DNA of 64,000 nt from Gardnerella leopoldii. GTDB taxonomy: Bacteria; Actinomycetota; Actinomycetes; Actinomycetales; Bifidobacteriaceae. Below, one piece after another: positions 33,501-45,204 of the stretch. The position numbers and the translations under genes were made by a program. How positions within the stretch are numbered: the first letter of the stretch is position 1; each line of letters starts with the position of its first letter. Where the stretch lies: the NCBI RefSeq assembly GCF_003293675.1, contig NZ_CP029984.1, positions 620,043-684,042 on the forward strand. Direction: 5' to 3'. The notes below the pieces were generated by a model that ran no database searches, was not told where the DNA came from, and saw nothing but the letters and a program-made list of their open reading frames with translations.

Positions 33501-33854
33501 CAAGACAAGTTCACTCTGGCAGCAAGCGCTTACCGAATGGCAGACTATTTAGCTCCAGGAAGAATAGAACCGCTACAAATGGAACTAGAAGAATTATTAT
33601 CACGAATGCGCTCGCAGTGTTATAAAGCTCCTACTAGTATGGATGATGTTAGACATTGCTTTATGAGTGACGATATTCCTGTCTGGCCTAATATTGAAGC
33701 AAATCATATTATTGGAAAAGCCGCAAAGCTAACTGTTGACGATGGAATGTTTGTAATTGCAAGAACTTTGTGCGTAGCGCATATTCGAATGTCACTGAAT
33801 GACGATTGTGAAGGTGCAGTACAATCACAGTTCTTACGTTCATTAAATGCGTAA
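30600..33854 (+). CDS. Large TPR-repeat protein, function unknown
   Basis: A 1084-residue soluble protein, no signal peptide or membrane segment. The N-terminal 600 residues are unlike anything I can name. Residues about 605-830 are acidic and low in order (Asn/Glu/Ser-rich stretches near 620-640). Residues about 880-1040 contain tetratricopeptide repeats (ELADLLSQLHQYDAALKHL, LAAALSQQEDWTSTVAACL, LAYAAWMQDKFTLAASAYRM). TPRs usually mediate protein contacts. The start could be ATG 30600 or ATG 30609; neither has a strong ribosome site. ligA follows 52 bases later and may be co-transcribed. It appears to be a bifidobacterial lineage protein. Confidence 0.8.
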   Translation: MGIMAEDVQSTEQTHSKEDRMSIMSDAIDSLWQQGEITSIPTFSKHRIFCDFPGLPANTQLAWFKIPGKLFGIALGLCKDDGKHFRQLAIADKDGRVYTGDKVTPVEAIERIPQLSFIEQGSFNLYNKTRFYGSKQIQASHNFTKQLQNVFKNLRKKKVNKNTSSSYAKQNINDKPFVYGDVVMQVSLDDGLHQVASWICLNNGKHKKYTIEGTRVSLSDDFRCNLSYEDAIATVFFATFFVPDLHQSLVGFGYFHVLHRLHTEAPLGAIRRSVSDIKTARKEGFRVSGLEEYYERVMRDVGALEQTHSLEAVHAAERLHLQPAQKTSAHYLIWDDSLEPSAALKVLRIEGALNRLQAIYQCIQANASQGGKSLEDNITCERICAIDNSFIEDPAFIASEDLGMQSFGDPTQDDCIRPLMHLWRKARKCQQSASYLKQTEAGEWLYRQSLAELIRSLYLPFRFDADFRSNLGDGKVALAFTATGSSLMPRSIYDTHKNKWHEYSDSEKSNISVNYNLRIGIMLATLAFGISDKIQQVSIRLDSIGLEEMVAAQDSAISNLLNRTLRALNRIDNNSTTHEKGEPKDGDIHGDPSKLQDLQHLPFADVVEAAQSLVDEHSDDLTSAMAAGNNENNANNTNPLAAFSEPPEVRTLMTVTFERDNFVKHIRSHGLRNPIEFYKKSNARISLNENCKLNTVEPSFDLHDTCFSPNGAQEEPEFSDTLFNEEQEEILGTEHAKGLSIQREDLLQQAVADFHHIASQPLLTTAEKAREAMNIIEQIGDPELNNQADIVTRSLIDETTIPELHFKASQNIRDMRIHAQEQLIEGDIKQALESYENNIAKFDTMFTIDNAVPRYFNSYAERVVYNRLFATPDEQTLLIPDGLFYAHMELADLLSQLHQYDAALKHLNTMVSYAPTYALSHLRLAAALSQQEDWTSTVAACLNALRVALDKDDAAFAYYRLAYAAWMQDKFTLAASAYRMADYLAPGRIEPLQMELEELLSRMRSQCYKAPTSMDDVRHCFMSDDIPVWPNIEANHIIGKAAKLTVDDGMFVIARTLCVAHIRMSLNDDCEGAVQSQFLRSLNA

Positions 33855-33891
33855 ATGGTAAGTGACATAATCTATATAAAGCAACAGCTGA

Positions 33892-36681
<2,790 letters not shown>

Positions 36682-36684
36682 CGG

Positions 36685-37812
36685 ATGAATACAAGTGAAC
36701 TCGAAAAACAAGTTTACGATTTGCTGGGTAGCGTTATTGATCCAGAATTAGGTCGCTCTGTTACCGAATTAAATATGGTAACCGGAGTGCATGTGATAAA
36801 GAAAGCTGAAACCATTGATACAACAAAGTTTGCTTATGATGTAGAGATAAATCTTGAACTTACTGTGCCAAATTGCCCTCTTGCGGAAGTAATTACAGGA
36901 CGAGTTCAAGAAGCTATATCTAAATATCCTCAAGCAATACTCATACCGCACGTTAACGCTACTGCAATGAGTAAAACTAAATTAGAAAAGTTGGTTGCAG
37001 ATTTAAAAGCTGAACGCAAAGAAAATCCATTTAATAAAGCTGGCACTCGCACGAGAATTTTTGCTATAGCCTCTGGGAAAGGCGGAGTGGGAAAATCTTC
37101 TATAACTGCTAATTTAGCTGCAACTTTTGCCGCATTAGGTTACGATACTGCAGCTATTGACGCCGATATTTACGGCTTTTCTTTACCGCGAATGTTTGGA
37201 GTTAATTCTCAACCAACAAATTTAAACGGAATGCTTATGCCTGTAGTTGCTTGGGGAGTAAAGCTTATTTCTATTGGAATGTTTGCTGGAACTGATCGTG
37301 CTATTTTGTGGAGAGGACCACGATTACAACGTTCTTTAGAGCAGTTTCTTTCAGATGTTTGGTGGGGCAACCCTGATGTTTTACTTCTTGATTTAGCTCC
37401 AGGCACAGGAGATATGGCATTAGCTGTAGCGCAATCCTTACCAAACGTAGAGCTTGTTGTAGTAACAACTCCACAGCCTAGCGCATCAGATGTAGCAGTT
37501 AGGTCAGGTCTTATGGCTTTGCAAATTCCTGTAAAAGTTCGCGGAGTTGTTGAGAACATGAGCTGGTTTGAAAATAACGGCGAGCGCTTAGAATTATTTG
37601 GTTCAGGAGGAGGAAGGAGAGTAAGCGAACAACTTTGTAACGCTCTTGACACTAATGTGCCTCTTTTAGCTCAACTTCCTTTAGATCCTGCGCTTAGAGA
37701 AACTGGTGAAGCAGGGAGACCTGCTGTTCTAACCGAAGATGGAAAATTGGCAGATTCTAATTTAGCTAATACTTTTATTCATTTAGCTAAATCTTTAATA
37801 AAAAACTCTTAA
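36685..37812 (+). CDS. mrp: Mrp/ApbC-type iron-sulfur carrier ATPase
   Basis: A 375-residue protein. An N-terminal MIP18/DUF59 domain (1-90) is followed by a deviant P-loop ATPase with GKGGVGKSS (about 131) and switch LDLAPGTGD. It loads Fe-S clusters onto apoproteins. The carrier-type CxxC is absent: the C-terminal segment after VENMSWF reads GSGGGRR rather than CxxC. That is an oddity, or a feature of actinobacterial members. It follows ligA directly. Confidence 0.9.
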   Translation: MNTSELEKQVYDLLGSVIDPELGRSVTELNMVTGVHVIKKAETIDTTKFAYDVEINLELTVPNCPLAEVITGRVQEAISKYPQAILIPHVNATAMSKTKLEKLVADLKAERKENPFNKAGTRTRIFAIASGKGGVGKSSITANLAATFAALGYDTAAIDADIYGFSLPRMFGVNSQPTNLNGMLMPVVAWGVKLISIGMFAGTDRAILWRGPRLQRSLEQFLSDVWWGNPDVLLLDLAPGTGDMALAVAQSLPNVELVVVTTPQPSASDVAVRSGLMALQIPVKVRGVVENMSWFENNGERLELFGSGGGRRVSEQLCNALDTNVPLLAQLPLDPALRETGEAGRPAVLTEDGKLADSNLANTFIHLAKSLIKNS

Positions 37813-37846
37813 AGCAAATAAAGCTTAAAATACAGCCGAAAAAATA

Positions 37847-37882
37847 AGTATGGGGTTGCTTAAAATCAAGCGACCCCATACT
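37847..37882. terminator. Bidirectional terminator between mrp and the DUF349 gene
   Basis: AGTATGGGGTTGCTT pairs with AAGCGACCCCATACT around AAAATC; the genes on both sides converge on it. Confidence 0.9.
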
Positions 37883-37903
37883 TTTAGTTAGTTATAAAAC
37901 TAA

Positions 37904-39274
37904 TTATTTAACAGCGTTCAACCACTGCTCTTTAGTAGCCTTTTCAGCTTCCAACTTAGCTTTACGCTTATTATCGGTTTCCTTAGCAATAGCAGCGTTA
38001 AGCTCTTCTAGTTGTGCTTCCAACTGTAAAGCAAAACTGGACTTACGAGCGTTAGCTTCAGGATCAGCCTCACGCCAAGCAGCTTCTTCAACAGCCTTAA
38101 TCTTTTTATCAACGTCGTTTAAGCGAGACTCAATACGACGCATATCTTCACGAGGAACGAAACCAATAGCATCCCATTCTTCCTGAATCTGAGACAAAGC
38201 CTTACGAGCTTTCTTAGCAGCTTCTTCATTTTCTACTGGCAACAAAGCCTCTGCTTTTACGAGCAAAGCTTCCTTCTTAGCAAGATTTTCGTGTTCTCCA
38301 GCATTAACCTTTTCACGGTCATTTTGACGAGCATGATAGAAAGCATCAGCAGCTTCGCGGAACTTAGCCCACAAAGCATCATCGTGCTGGCGGCCAGCAT
38401 TGCCAGCTTTCTTCCAACGATCCATCAAAGCATTGAACTTCATAGAAGTTTCACGCCAATCTTTTGAATCTTTTAAGCTTTCAGCTTCTGCAATAATAGC
38501 TTCCTTAAGCTGCTTAGCAGTATTACGCACGTGCTCACGTTCTTTAACCCAAGAATTGCGAGCCTGAGAGAATGCAGAACGAGCCTTTGAAAAACGCTGC
38601 CACAAAGCATCGGCATCAGACTTATTCAAGTGAATAGTAGTACGCTGATGCTCCTGCCATTCGTCAAATAAAGCACGTAGCTTATCGTTTAATTCACGCC
38701 AATTAGTAGATTCATTCATTTGCGCTACTAACAATTCTGCACGTTCTACAATATTTGTACGCTCTTTCAAAGCTTTTTCCAGAGCTTCTTTTCGAGCTTT
38801 AGCGATTGCTTCCTTCTTTTCATTACCTTTTGCAGTCAATTCGGCGTGTCGCGCACGTAAAGCAGCAATATCGCCTACGGCAGCAGGATTTTCCAATTCA
38901 GCTTTCAAAGTATTAAGCGTTTCGTCAATTTCTTTTGCTTTTACATTGGAAGCTTCTAAGCGCTTAGCAAAAAGATCAAGCTTAATCTTCAAATCAAGAT
39001 AACGGTGAATATAGAAAGTCAACGCTTCTTCAGGAGTGCCAGTGGAGTATTGACCAACCTCACGCTCAGCACCGTTTTCAGTAACGTAAACAGTGCCATT
39101 TTCATCAACACGGCCAAAAGTTTTTGCGGCTTTAATATCCTCTTCACTATAAGAAATGGTTGGTGCTTGAGCAACAACACGAGTCTTATGCGCGAAGCTT
39201 GCTGGAGATGGAGCAACTGGCTTTGGCGCGGTAGTAGTTTTAGTAGTTTCTTCAGGTTTAGTCTGTTCGGTCAC
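37904..39274 (-). CDS. DUF349 coiled-coil protein
   Basis: A 456-residue protein made of DUF349 repeats: helical units with the marks LWQRFSKARSAF, LWAKFREAADAFYHARQ, and E(E/Q)EWDAIGFVPREDMRRIE. The N-terminal 60 residues are Thr/Pro/Lys-rich. It starts at GTG 39274 with AAGGAG 8 bases upstream. It is common in actinobacteria and of unknown function; some members respond to stress or bind the ribosome-associated machinery, which I cannot show here. It is divergent from hisS with a 96-base shared promoter region. Confidence 0.85.
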   Translation of the reverse strand: MTEQTKPEETTKTTTAPKPVAPSPASFAHKTRVVAQAPTISYSEEDIKAAKTFGRVDENGTVYVTENGAEREVGQYSTGTPEEALTFYIHRYLDLKIKLDLFAKRLEASNVKAKEIDETLNTLKAELENPAAVGDIAALRARHAELTAKGNEKKEAIAKARKEALEKALKERTNIVERAELLVAQMNESTNWRELNDKLRALFDEWQEHQRTTIHLNKSDADALWQRFSKARSAFSQARNSWVKEREHVRNTAKQLKEAIIAEAESLKDSKDWRETSMKFNALMDRWKKAGNAGRQHDDALWAKFREAADAFYHARQNDREKVNAGEHENLAKKEALLVKAEALLPVENEEAAKKARKALSQIQEEWDAIGFVPREDMRRIESRLNDVDKKIKAVEEAAWREADPEANARKSSFALQLEAQLEELNAAIAKETDNKRKAKLEAEKATKEQWLNAVK

Positions 39275-39370
39275 GGGACGACTCCTTACAGCAGATGCAC
39301 GGTAACAATGTTACGAATAAGTATGACGGTAAGCCATGATTTTTCCGCAACACCACCTATTATAGTGGAC

Positions 39371-40771
39371 ATGGTACAAGGCTCATCAATATCGGGTTTC
39401 CCTGAATGGCTTCCTAGTGAACGCGCTGTTGAACAGCAAGTAATTGACACACTAAGAGAAGTGTTTGAACTCAACGGTTTTATTGGAATTGAAACGCGTG
39501 CAGTAGAACAGGGTTCAAGCTTATTAAAAAAAGGCGAAACCAGTAAAGAAATTTATTTATTATCGCGTTTACAAGAAGTTGGTCACGAATCCGACACTCC
39601 TGTAGAAGAACGCATTGGTTTACATTTCGATTTAACAGTTCCACTCAGCCGTTACGTCGTTGAGCATACTGGTGATTTGACGTTCCCATTTAAGCGCTGG
39701 CAAATGCAAAAAGTTTGGCGAGGGGAGCGTCCACAAGAAGGTCGTTTCCGTGAGTTTGTTCAAGCAGATATCGATGTCGTAGGAAATGGCGAATTACCTT
39801 CACACTACGAAGTTGAACTTCCACTTGTCATGGTTGAAGCTCTTGAGCGTTTACGTAAGTTCGGTCTTCCTAAGGCAACTGTTCATGCTAACAATCGAAA
39901 GCTTTCTGAAGGTTTTTATCGCGGTATTGGATTAAGCGATATCGAGGGAGTTCTTCGAGAAATCGATAAGCTAGACAAAATTGGCGCTGAAGAAGTATCC
40001 AAGCTTTTGGTAAAAGAATGCGGAGCTACGGCTTCTCAAGCTGATGCATGCTTAGAATTAGCTGAACTTACTGCCGAAACAGGAGATGAGTTGAAGTCTC
40101 GTTTCGACGAATTATGCGATAAGCATAATATTTCTCGAAATGATGATAACGAGTCTTATGTTTTAGCTTCTCAAGGTGTTGAAACTCTTGCAATGATTGT
40201 AGACGAGGCAGCACGTATTCGCCCAGGCGCTGTTGTTGCTGATTTGAAGATTGCTCGTGGACTTGACTACTATACTGGTTCTGTTTACGAAACTTTCCTT
40301 GATAATGCAGCATCTCTTGGTTCAATTTGCTCTGGTGGACGTTACGATAATTTAGTTTCACAGGGCAAGAAGAAGTATCCAGGCGTAGGACTTTCAATTG
40401 GCATGTCTCGACTGCTTTCTTATATGCTTCACACTGCAGGAGCTACTGTTTCTCGAGTTTCTCCTGCTGCAGTACTTGTTGCAGTGTGGAATGAAGAAGA
40501 TCGTCCTGCATGCAATGCTATTGCTAAAACTTTACGAGATCGAGGCATTGCAGCAGATGTTGCTCCTAGCGCAGCAAAGCTTGGTAAGCAAATAAAATAT
40601 GCTGACAAGCTCGGCATTCCTTATGTGTGGTTCCCTGCTGATAGCACTGAATCAGAGTCATCTCACGATGAAGTAAAAAATATTATTACTGGCGAACAGG
40701 AAACCGCGGATGCCACGTCTTGGCAACCGGATACTGTTTATGCCCGGCAGACAGTTTCTTGCGCTAAATAA
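39371..40771 (+). CDS. hisS: Histidyl-tRNA synthetase
   Basis: A 466-residue class II synthetase. Motif 2 is visible at RWQMQKVWRGERPQEGRFRE, the histidine signature at LDYYTGSVYE (with RG before it), and motif 3 at GVGLSIGMSRLL. The anticodon-binding domain is C-terminal. I start at ATG 39371, giving MVQGSSISGFPEWLPSE as in bifidobacterial HisS. Longer in-frame starts (39323, 39308) have no better ribosome site, and the frame further upstream is antisense to the DUF349 gene. aspS follows 91 bases later, a frequent pairing. Confidence 0.93.
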   Translation: MVQGSSISGFPEWLPSERAVEQQVIDTLREVFELNGFIGIETRAVEQGSSLLKKGETSKEIYLLSRLQEVGHESDTPVEERIGLHFDLTVPLSRYVVEHTGDLTFPFKRWQMQKVWRGERPQEGRFREFVQADIDVVGNGELPSHYEVELPLVMVEALERLRKFGLPKATVHANNRKLSEGFYRGIGLSDIEGVLREIDKLDKIGAEEVSKLLVKECGATASQADACLELAELTAETGDELKSRFDELCDKHNISRNDDNESYVLASQGVETLAMIVDEAARIRPGAVVADLKIARGLDYYTGSVYETFLDNAASLGSICSGGRYDNLVSQGKKKYPGVGLSIGMSRLLSYMLHTAGATVSRVSPAAVLVAVWNEEDRPACNAIAKTLRDRGIAADVAPSAAKLGKQIKYADKLGIPYVWFPADSTESESSHDEVKNIITGEQETADATSWQPDTVYARQTVSCAK

Positions 40772-40862
40772 TGTTCTTGCAAATTTGCTTGAATATTGTG
40801 CGCAAAATCATGTCAATAGAAACAAATGAATATATCAATTAGATTGTAGAGGAAGTGGACTT

Positions 40863-42659
40863 ATGAGCCAGACGGCGTATCGCACACATCATGCCGTTGA
40901 AGTGACTGAAGAATTAGTCGGGCAAAAAGTAACCATCGCTGGTTGGGTTGATCGTCGCCGTGATCATGGTGGAGTCGCCTTTGTTGATGTCCGTGATAAC
41001 ACAGGCTTAGTGCAAGTTGTTATTTACGATGAAGAAACTGCACGACCATTGCGTAGTGAATTCGTTGTACAAGTGACCGGCGAAGTTCGCTTGCGTCCAG
41101 ATGGCAACGAAAACGATCATTTAGCAACCGGTAAAATTGAGATTGTTGCTCAAACTGTTACTATTCTCGCAAAGTCAGACGCTTTGCCATTCCAGGTTTC
41201 AACAGCTTTGGAAAACGAGTCCGAGAACAAGCTTCCAAGCGAAGATGTTCGTTTGAAGTATCGCTACCTTGATTTGCGTCGCCCATCTATGCAACGCAAT
41301 TTGAAGCTTCGCTCTGATATGGCTAAGGCTGCCCGCCATGCTTTGGAAGACATGAACTTTACTGAAGTTGAAACACCAACTTTCATTAAGTCAACTCCTG
41401 AAGGTGCTCGCGACTTCGTTGTTCCAGCACGATTGGTTCCAGGCTCTTGGTACGCACTTCCACAGTCTCCTCAGCTTCTAAAGCAGTTGCTCATGGTTTC
41501 TGGCGTCGAGCGCTACTATCAGCTTGCTCGTTGCTATCGCGACGAAGACTTCCGTGCGGATCGTCAGCCTGAGTTCACTCAGCTTGATATGGAAATGAGC
41601 TTTGCAAGCCAGGAAGATGTTATGGCTATGGCAGAGCGCGTTATTGCTGCTATTTGGAAGGAAGCTGGTCACGAGATTGCTCTTCCTTTGCCTCGTATTA
41701 CTTGGCAGGAAGCAATGGATAAGTATGGTTCCGATAAGCCTGATTTGCGTTTTGGAAACCCACTTATTGAGTTGACTGACTACTTTAAGAACACTCCATT
41801 CCGCGTGTTCCAAGCTTCATACGTTGGCGCTGTGCTCTTTAAGGGCGGTGCTGCAACTCCTCGCCGTCAGTTTGACGCTTGGCAGGATTGGGCTAAGCAG
41901 CGTGGAGCTAAGGGATTGGCTTACGTTGTGTTTGGTGAAGATGGCGAGTTAAAGGGTCCTGTTGCTAAGAATCTTAGTGAAGAAGAGCGCGCAGGTCTTA
42001 AGGAAGCTGTTGGAGCAGAAGATGGCGATGCAGTGTTCTTCGCAGCAGGCTCCCGCGAGTCTTCGCAGCTTTTGCTCGGTGCTGTTCGTGTAGAGCTTGC
42101 TAGCCGCGCAGGATTGCTTCACCCAGATGAGTTTGCTTTCACTTGGGTTGTTGACTTCCCACTGTTCAAGCGCACTGATGATCCAGATGATGACGACGTT
42201 GCTGTTGGTCACTCAAAGTGGACTTCTATGCACCATCCATTCACAATGCCATCTGCTGATTGGATCGATAAGTTTGATAAAGATCCAGAGCACGCTATGA
42301 GCGATTCTTACGATATCGTGTGCAACGGTAACGAAATGGGCGGCGGATCCGTTCGTATTCACCGCGACGATATTCAAGATCGTGTGCTTAACGTTCTTGG
42401 AATCGATAAGGCTGAAGCTGACGAAAAGTTCGGCTTCTTGCTTGAAGCTTTCAAGTATGGTGCTCCACCTCACGCTGGTATTGCTTTGGGTTGGGATCGT
42501 ACTGCTGCAATTTTGGCAGGCGCAAGCTCAATCCGCGACGTAATTGCATTCCCTAAGGCTGGCGGCGGTAGGGATCCTCTAACCGGCGCTCCTGCTCCGA
42601 TTTCTGACGAGCAGCGTGCTGAAACTGGCGTTGATTACGATCCAGAAGAAAACGAGTAA
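40863..42659 (+). CDS. aspS: Aspartyl-tRNA synthetase
   Basis: A 598-residue class IIb synthetase. An N-terminal OB fold ([20 protein letters not shown]) is followed by motif 1, motif 2 ([20 protein letters not shown]), the bacterial GAD insert (about 300-420) and motif 3 ([15 protein letters not shown]). AGAGGAAGT lies before the ATG. Length and motifs are normal for bacterial AspRS. Confidence 0.97.
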   Translation: MSQTAYRTHHAVEVTEELVGQKVTIAGWVDRRRDHGGVAFVDVRDNTGLVQVVIYDEETARPLRSEFVVQVTGEVRLRPDGNENDHLATGKIEIVAQTVTILAKSDALPFQVSTALENESENKLPSEDVRLKYRYLDLRRPSMQRNLKLRSDMAKAARHALEDMNFTEVETPTFIKSTPEGARDFVVPARLVPGSWYALPQSPQLLKQLLMVSGVERYYQLARCYRDEDFRADRQPEFTQLDMEMSFASQEDVMAMAERVIAAIWKEAGHEIALPLPRITWQEAMDKYGSDKPDLRFGNPLIELTDYFKNTPFRVFQASYVGAVLFKGGAATPRRQFDAWQDWAKQRGAKGLAYVVFGEDGELKGPVAKNLSEEERAGLKEAVGAEDGDAVFFAAGSRESSQLLLGAVRVELASRAGLLHPDEFAFTWVVDFPLFKRTDDPDDDDVAVGHSKWTSMHHPFTMPSADWIDKFDKDPEHAMSDSYDIVCNGNEMGGGSVRIHRDDIQDRVLNVLGIDKAEADEKFGFLLEAFKYGAPPHAGIALGWDRTAAILAGASSIRDVIAFPKAGGGRDPLTGAPAPISDEQRAETGVDYDPEENE

Positions 42660-42689
42660 ATAGAAATACTTGTAAAAAGTGTTATTGAT

Positions 42690-42734
42690 AAGCCGTTGAT
42701 TGTTGATTTTATGATTACAATTAACGGCTTTTTT
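42690..42734 (+). terminator. Terminator of hisS-aspS
   Basis: AAGCCGTT and AACGGCTT pair with extension ATTGT/ACAAT, followed by T6. Confidence 0.9.
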
Positions 42735-42805
42735 GTAACGTAAGAGTTACAAAACGTAACGATAGTGATAAATAGCCGTAACACAGGTTAGCTAAACTTC
42801 TTGTT

Positions 42806-43618
42806 ATGGATAAGCAAGTATCAAAGTCAAATCCAAACGCCGAGGATATGACTAATCGCACTATTTCAGTGCAAAAAGCGGCAAATCCCCTCGTAGAACT
42901 AAGTCATGTCGAAAAGCATTATGGAAAACTTCATGTGCTTAAAGACATCAATCTGACTGTTAATAAAGGCGAAGTACTAGTTATTATCGGTCCATCTGGT
43001 TCTGGTAAATCGACAATGTGTCGCACAATTAACCGTCTCGAAACTATTGATTCAGGTGACATACGTATTGACGGTGAGCCACTTCCTCAAGAAGGAAAAG
43101 AACTTGCAGCTTTGCGAGCAGAAGTTGGTATGGTATTCCAGTCCTTTAATCTTTTCGCTAACAAGACTATTTTGGAAAATGTTATTCTTGCTCCAATGAA
43201 AGTGCGCCATATGGATCAGCAAAGTGCTGAATCTCTTGCTATGGAATTGCTTACTCGAGTCGGAGTTGATAATCAAGCAAATAAAATGCCTTCACAACTT
43301 TCCGGCGGTCAGCAGCAGCGTGTTGCAATTGCTCGAGCTCTTGCTATGCAGCCAAAAGTTATGCTTTTTGATGAACCTACATCTGCACTAGATCCGGAAA
43401 TGGTTAATGAAGTTCTTGATGTCATGGTTGAACTTGCAAAAGAAGGCATGACTATGATTTGTGTTACCCACGAAATGGGATTTGCACGCAAGGCAGCTGA
43501 CAGAATTGTATTTATGGCAGATGGTCAAATTCTTGAACAAGGCACTCCTGAAGAATTCTTTGAACATCCAAAAACTGATCGTGCAAAAGATTTCCTTTCC
43601 AAGATTCTTACGCATTAA
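42806..43618 (+). CDS. gluA: Glutamate-type ABC transporter ATP-binding protein
   Basis: A 270-residue ABC ATPase of the polar amino-acid class. Walker [10 protein letters not shown] (about 66), Q-loop MVFQSFNLF, signature LSGGQQQR, Walker [13 protein letters not shown] and H-loop VTHEMGF. The first 30 residues are an unusual charged extension before [17 protein letters not shown]; an internal ATG (42851) could shorten it. It is the first gene of a four-gene set (ATPase, binding protein, two permeases) in the order of corynebacterial gluABCD. The substrate is inferred from that order. Confidence 0.9.
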   Translation: MDKQVSKSNPNAEDMTNRTISVQKAANPLVELSHVEKHYGKLHVLKDINLTVNKGEVLVIIGPSGSGKSTMCRTINRLETIDSGDIRIDGEPLPQEGKELAALRAEVGMVFQSFNLFANKTILENVILAPMKVRHMDQQSAESLAMELLTRVGVDNQANKMPSQLSGGQQQRVAIARALAMQPKVMLFDEPTSALDPEMVNEVLDVMVELAKEGMTMICVTHEMGFARKAADRIVFMADGQILEQGTPEEFFEHPKTDRAKDFLSKILTH

Positions 43619-43686
43619 TCTGCTTTTTGTTTTATCTTTCAGTAAAATTCTGAAACTTTAAAACAGTTCTTATGAAGGGAAAAGAT

Positions 43687-44520
43687 ATGAAAATATTACA
43701 AAATCGCATTTTTCGTGCGATACTAGCGATGCTTTGTACCATATGTTGCGTTATGCCACTTACAGCGTGCGATCGTAGCGATGGTAAAAAAGTCATACGC
43801 ATCGGTATTAAATTCGATCAGCCAGGCATCGGCTTCAAAAAATCAGGAACTTACGTTGGATTCGACGTTGATGTTGCAAAGTATGTTGCTAAAAAGCTTG
43901 GCTATTCCGAAGATCAGATTGTGTGGAAAGAATCACCATCTAAACAACGCGAAACGATGCTCCAAAATGGCGATGTTGATATGATTGTAGCCTCATACTC
44001 TATTACGGATGCTCGTAAAAAAATGGTGACATTTGCAGGACCATATTTTATTGCTGGCCAGGATTTACTAGTTCGAAAAGATGAGCATAAAGTAAGCGGT
44101 CCAAATGATTTGGACGGAAAGCGTTTATGCTCAGTTTCAGGCTCAACATCTGCAATTGCTATTAAGGAGCGTTACTCTTCAAAGGTACAGCTTATGCAAC
44201 AGCCTGGTTATGCAGAATGTGCAACTGCATTATTCTCAGGAATTGTAGATGCTGTAACTACCGACGACATTATTCTTGCTGGTTTAGCAACCGCTTCTCG
44301 AGGTCGTTTAAAGCTTGTAAACAAGCCATTTACCGCAGAATATTACGGAATTGGCATTAAAAAAGGAAATACAGGCTTAGCTAAGAAAATTAACACAGCC
44401 TTAAAAGACATGATTCGTAACGGATCATGGAAAAGAGCTCTAGACGACAATTTACGAGGCACTGGCTTTAAGCCAAACGCAAAGTATAATCCGCCAATTC
44501 CTCAAGAAGGAGAGAAGTAA
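43687..44520 (+). CDS. gluB: Glutamate-type ABC transporter substrate-binding lipoprotein
   Basis: A 277-residue family 3 solute-binding protein. The signal peptide has a lipobox LTAC, so Cys28 or thereabouts is lipidated and the protein is anchored outside the membrane. Core marks: GIKFDQPGIGFK, YVGFDVDVAKYVAKKLG and GSTSAIAI. I start at ATG 43687 with AAGGGAAAAG upstream; ATG 43672 lies over the ribosome site. The permease gene starts 1 base after its stop. Confidence 0.9.
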   Translation: MKILQNRIFRAILAMLCTICCVMPLTACDRSDGKKVIRIGIKFDQPGIGFKKSGTYVGFDVDVAKYVAKKLGYSEDQIVWKESPSKQRETMLQNGDVDMIVASYSITDARKKMVTFAGPYFIAGQDLLVRKDEHKVSGPNDLDGKRLCSVSGSTSAIAIKERYSSKVQLMQQPGYAECATALFSGIVDAVTTDDIILAGLATASRGRLKLVNKPFTAEYYGIGIKKGNTGLAKKINTALKDMIRNGSWKRALDDNLRGTGFKPNAKYNPPIPQEGEK

Positions 44521-44521
44521 T

Positions 44522-45199
44522 ATGCAAGATTTTATGCAGCTATTTACCTCCTACAATATTCCAGGAGCATTCTTGGTTAATATTGAAATAACTTTATGGA
44601 GTGTACTTTTTTCATCAATTATTGGCGTAATTCTTGTTACTATGCGCATTTGCCCTGTTTCATCATTACGTATGATTGCTACAGTTTATGTTGAATTGTT
44701 TAAAAACATGCCACTTACCATCATTATGGTTTTCATGGTTTTAGGCGTTTACGCTCAGCTTAAGATAGGATTCTCCTCAATTTTTGAAGTGAATTTCTTC
44801 TGGCTGGCAATTGCTGGATTATCGCTTTATACTGCAGCATTTGTTTGCGAATCTTTGAGATCTGGTCTTAATACAGTGCCTGTTGGCCAAGCAGAAGCTT
44901 GCCGCGCTCTTGGATTAAATTTCTTCCAATCTGCAACACAAGTAATTCTTCCACAAACTTTCTGCGGTTCAGTAGCACCATTAGGTAATACTTTTATTGC
45001 TTTGCTTAAGAATTCTACAGTTGCTGCTGCAGCATCAGTTGCCACAGAGACTTCAACAATGATGAGCGAAATGATTGAGAAACATGCAGATTTGATTGTT
45101 CCAATCTTCTTAATTTTCGCTTGCGGATACATTATGCTCATCATTCCTATCGGCATTTTGACTACTTATTTGTCAAATAAACTTGCTGTGAGAAGGTGA
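44522..45199 (+). CDS. gluC: Glutamate-type ABC transporter permease 1
   Basis: A 225-residue His/Glu/Gln/Arg/opine-family permease with about five membrane helices. The coupling loop toward the ATPase is EACRALGLNFFQSATQVILPQ. Overlapped by the gluD ribosome site; part of the same operon. Confidence 0.92.
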   Translation: MQDFMQLFTSYNIPGAFLVNIEITLWSVLFSSIIGVILVTMRICPVSSLRMIATVYVELFKNMPLTIIMVFMVLGVYAQLKIGFSSIFEVNFFWLAIAGLSLYTAAFVCESLRSGLNTVPVGQAEACRALGLNFFQSATQVILPQTFCGSVAPLGNTFIALLKNSTVAAAASVATETSTMMSEMIEKHADLIVPIFLIFACGYIMLIIPIGILTTYLSNKLAVRR

Positions 45200-45204
45200 T
45201 AACA

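Noticed and set aside
39005..39370. In-frame extension upstream of hisS making a 588-residue protein
   Set aside because: It runs antisense through the DUF349 gene, has no ribosome site, and HisS homology begins only after 39371.
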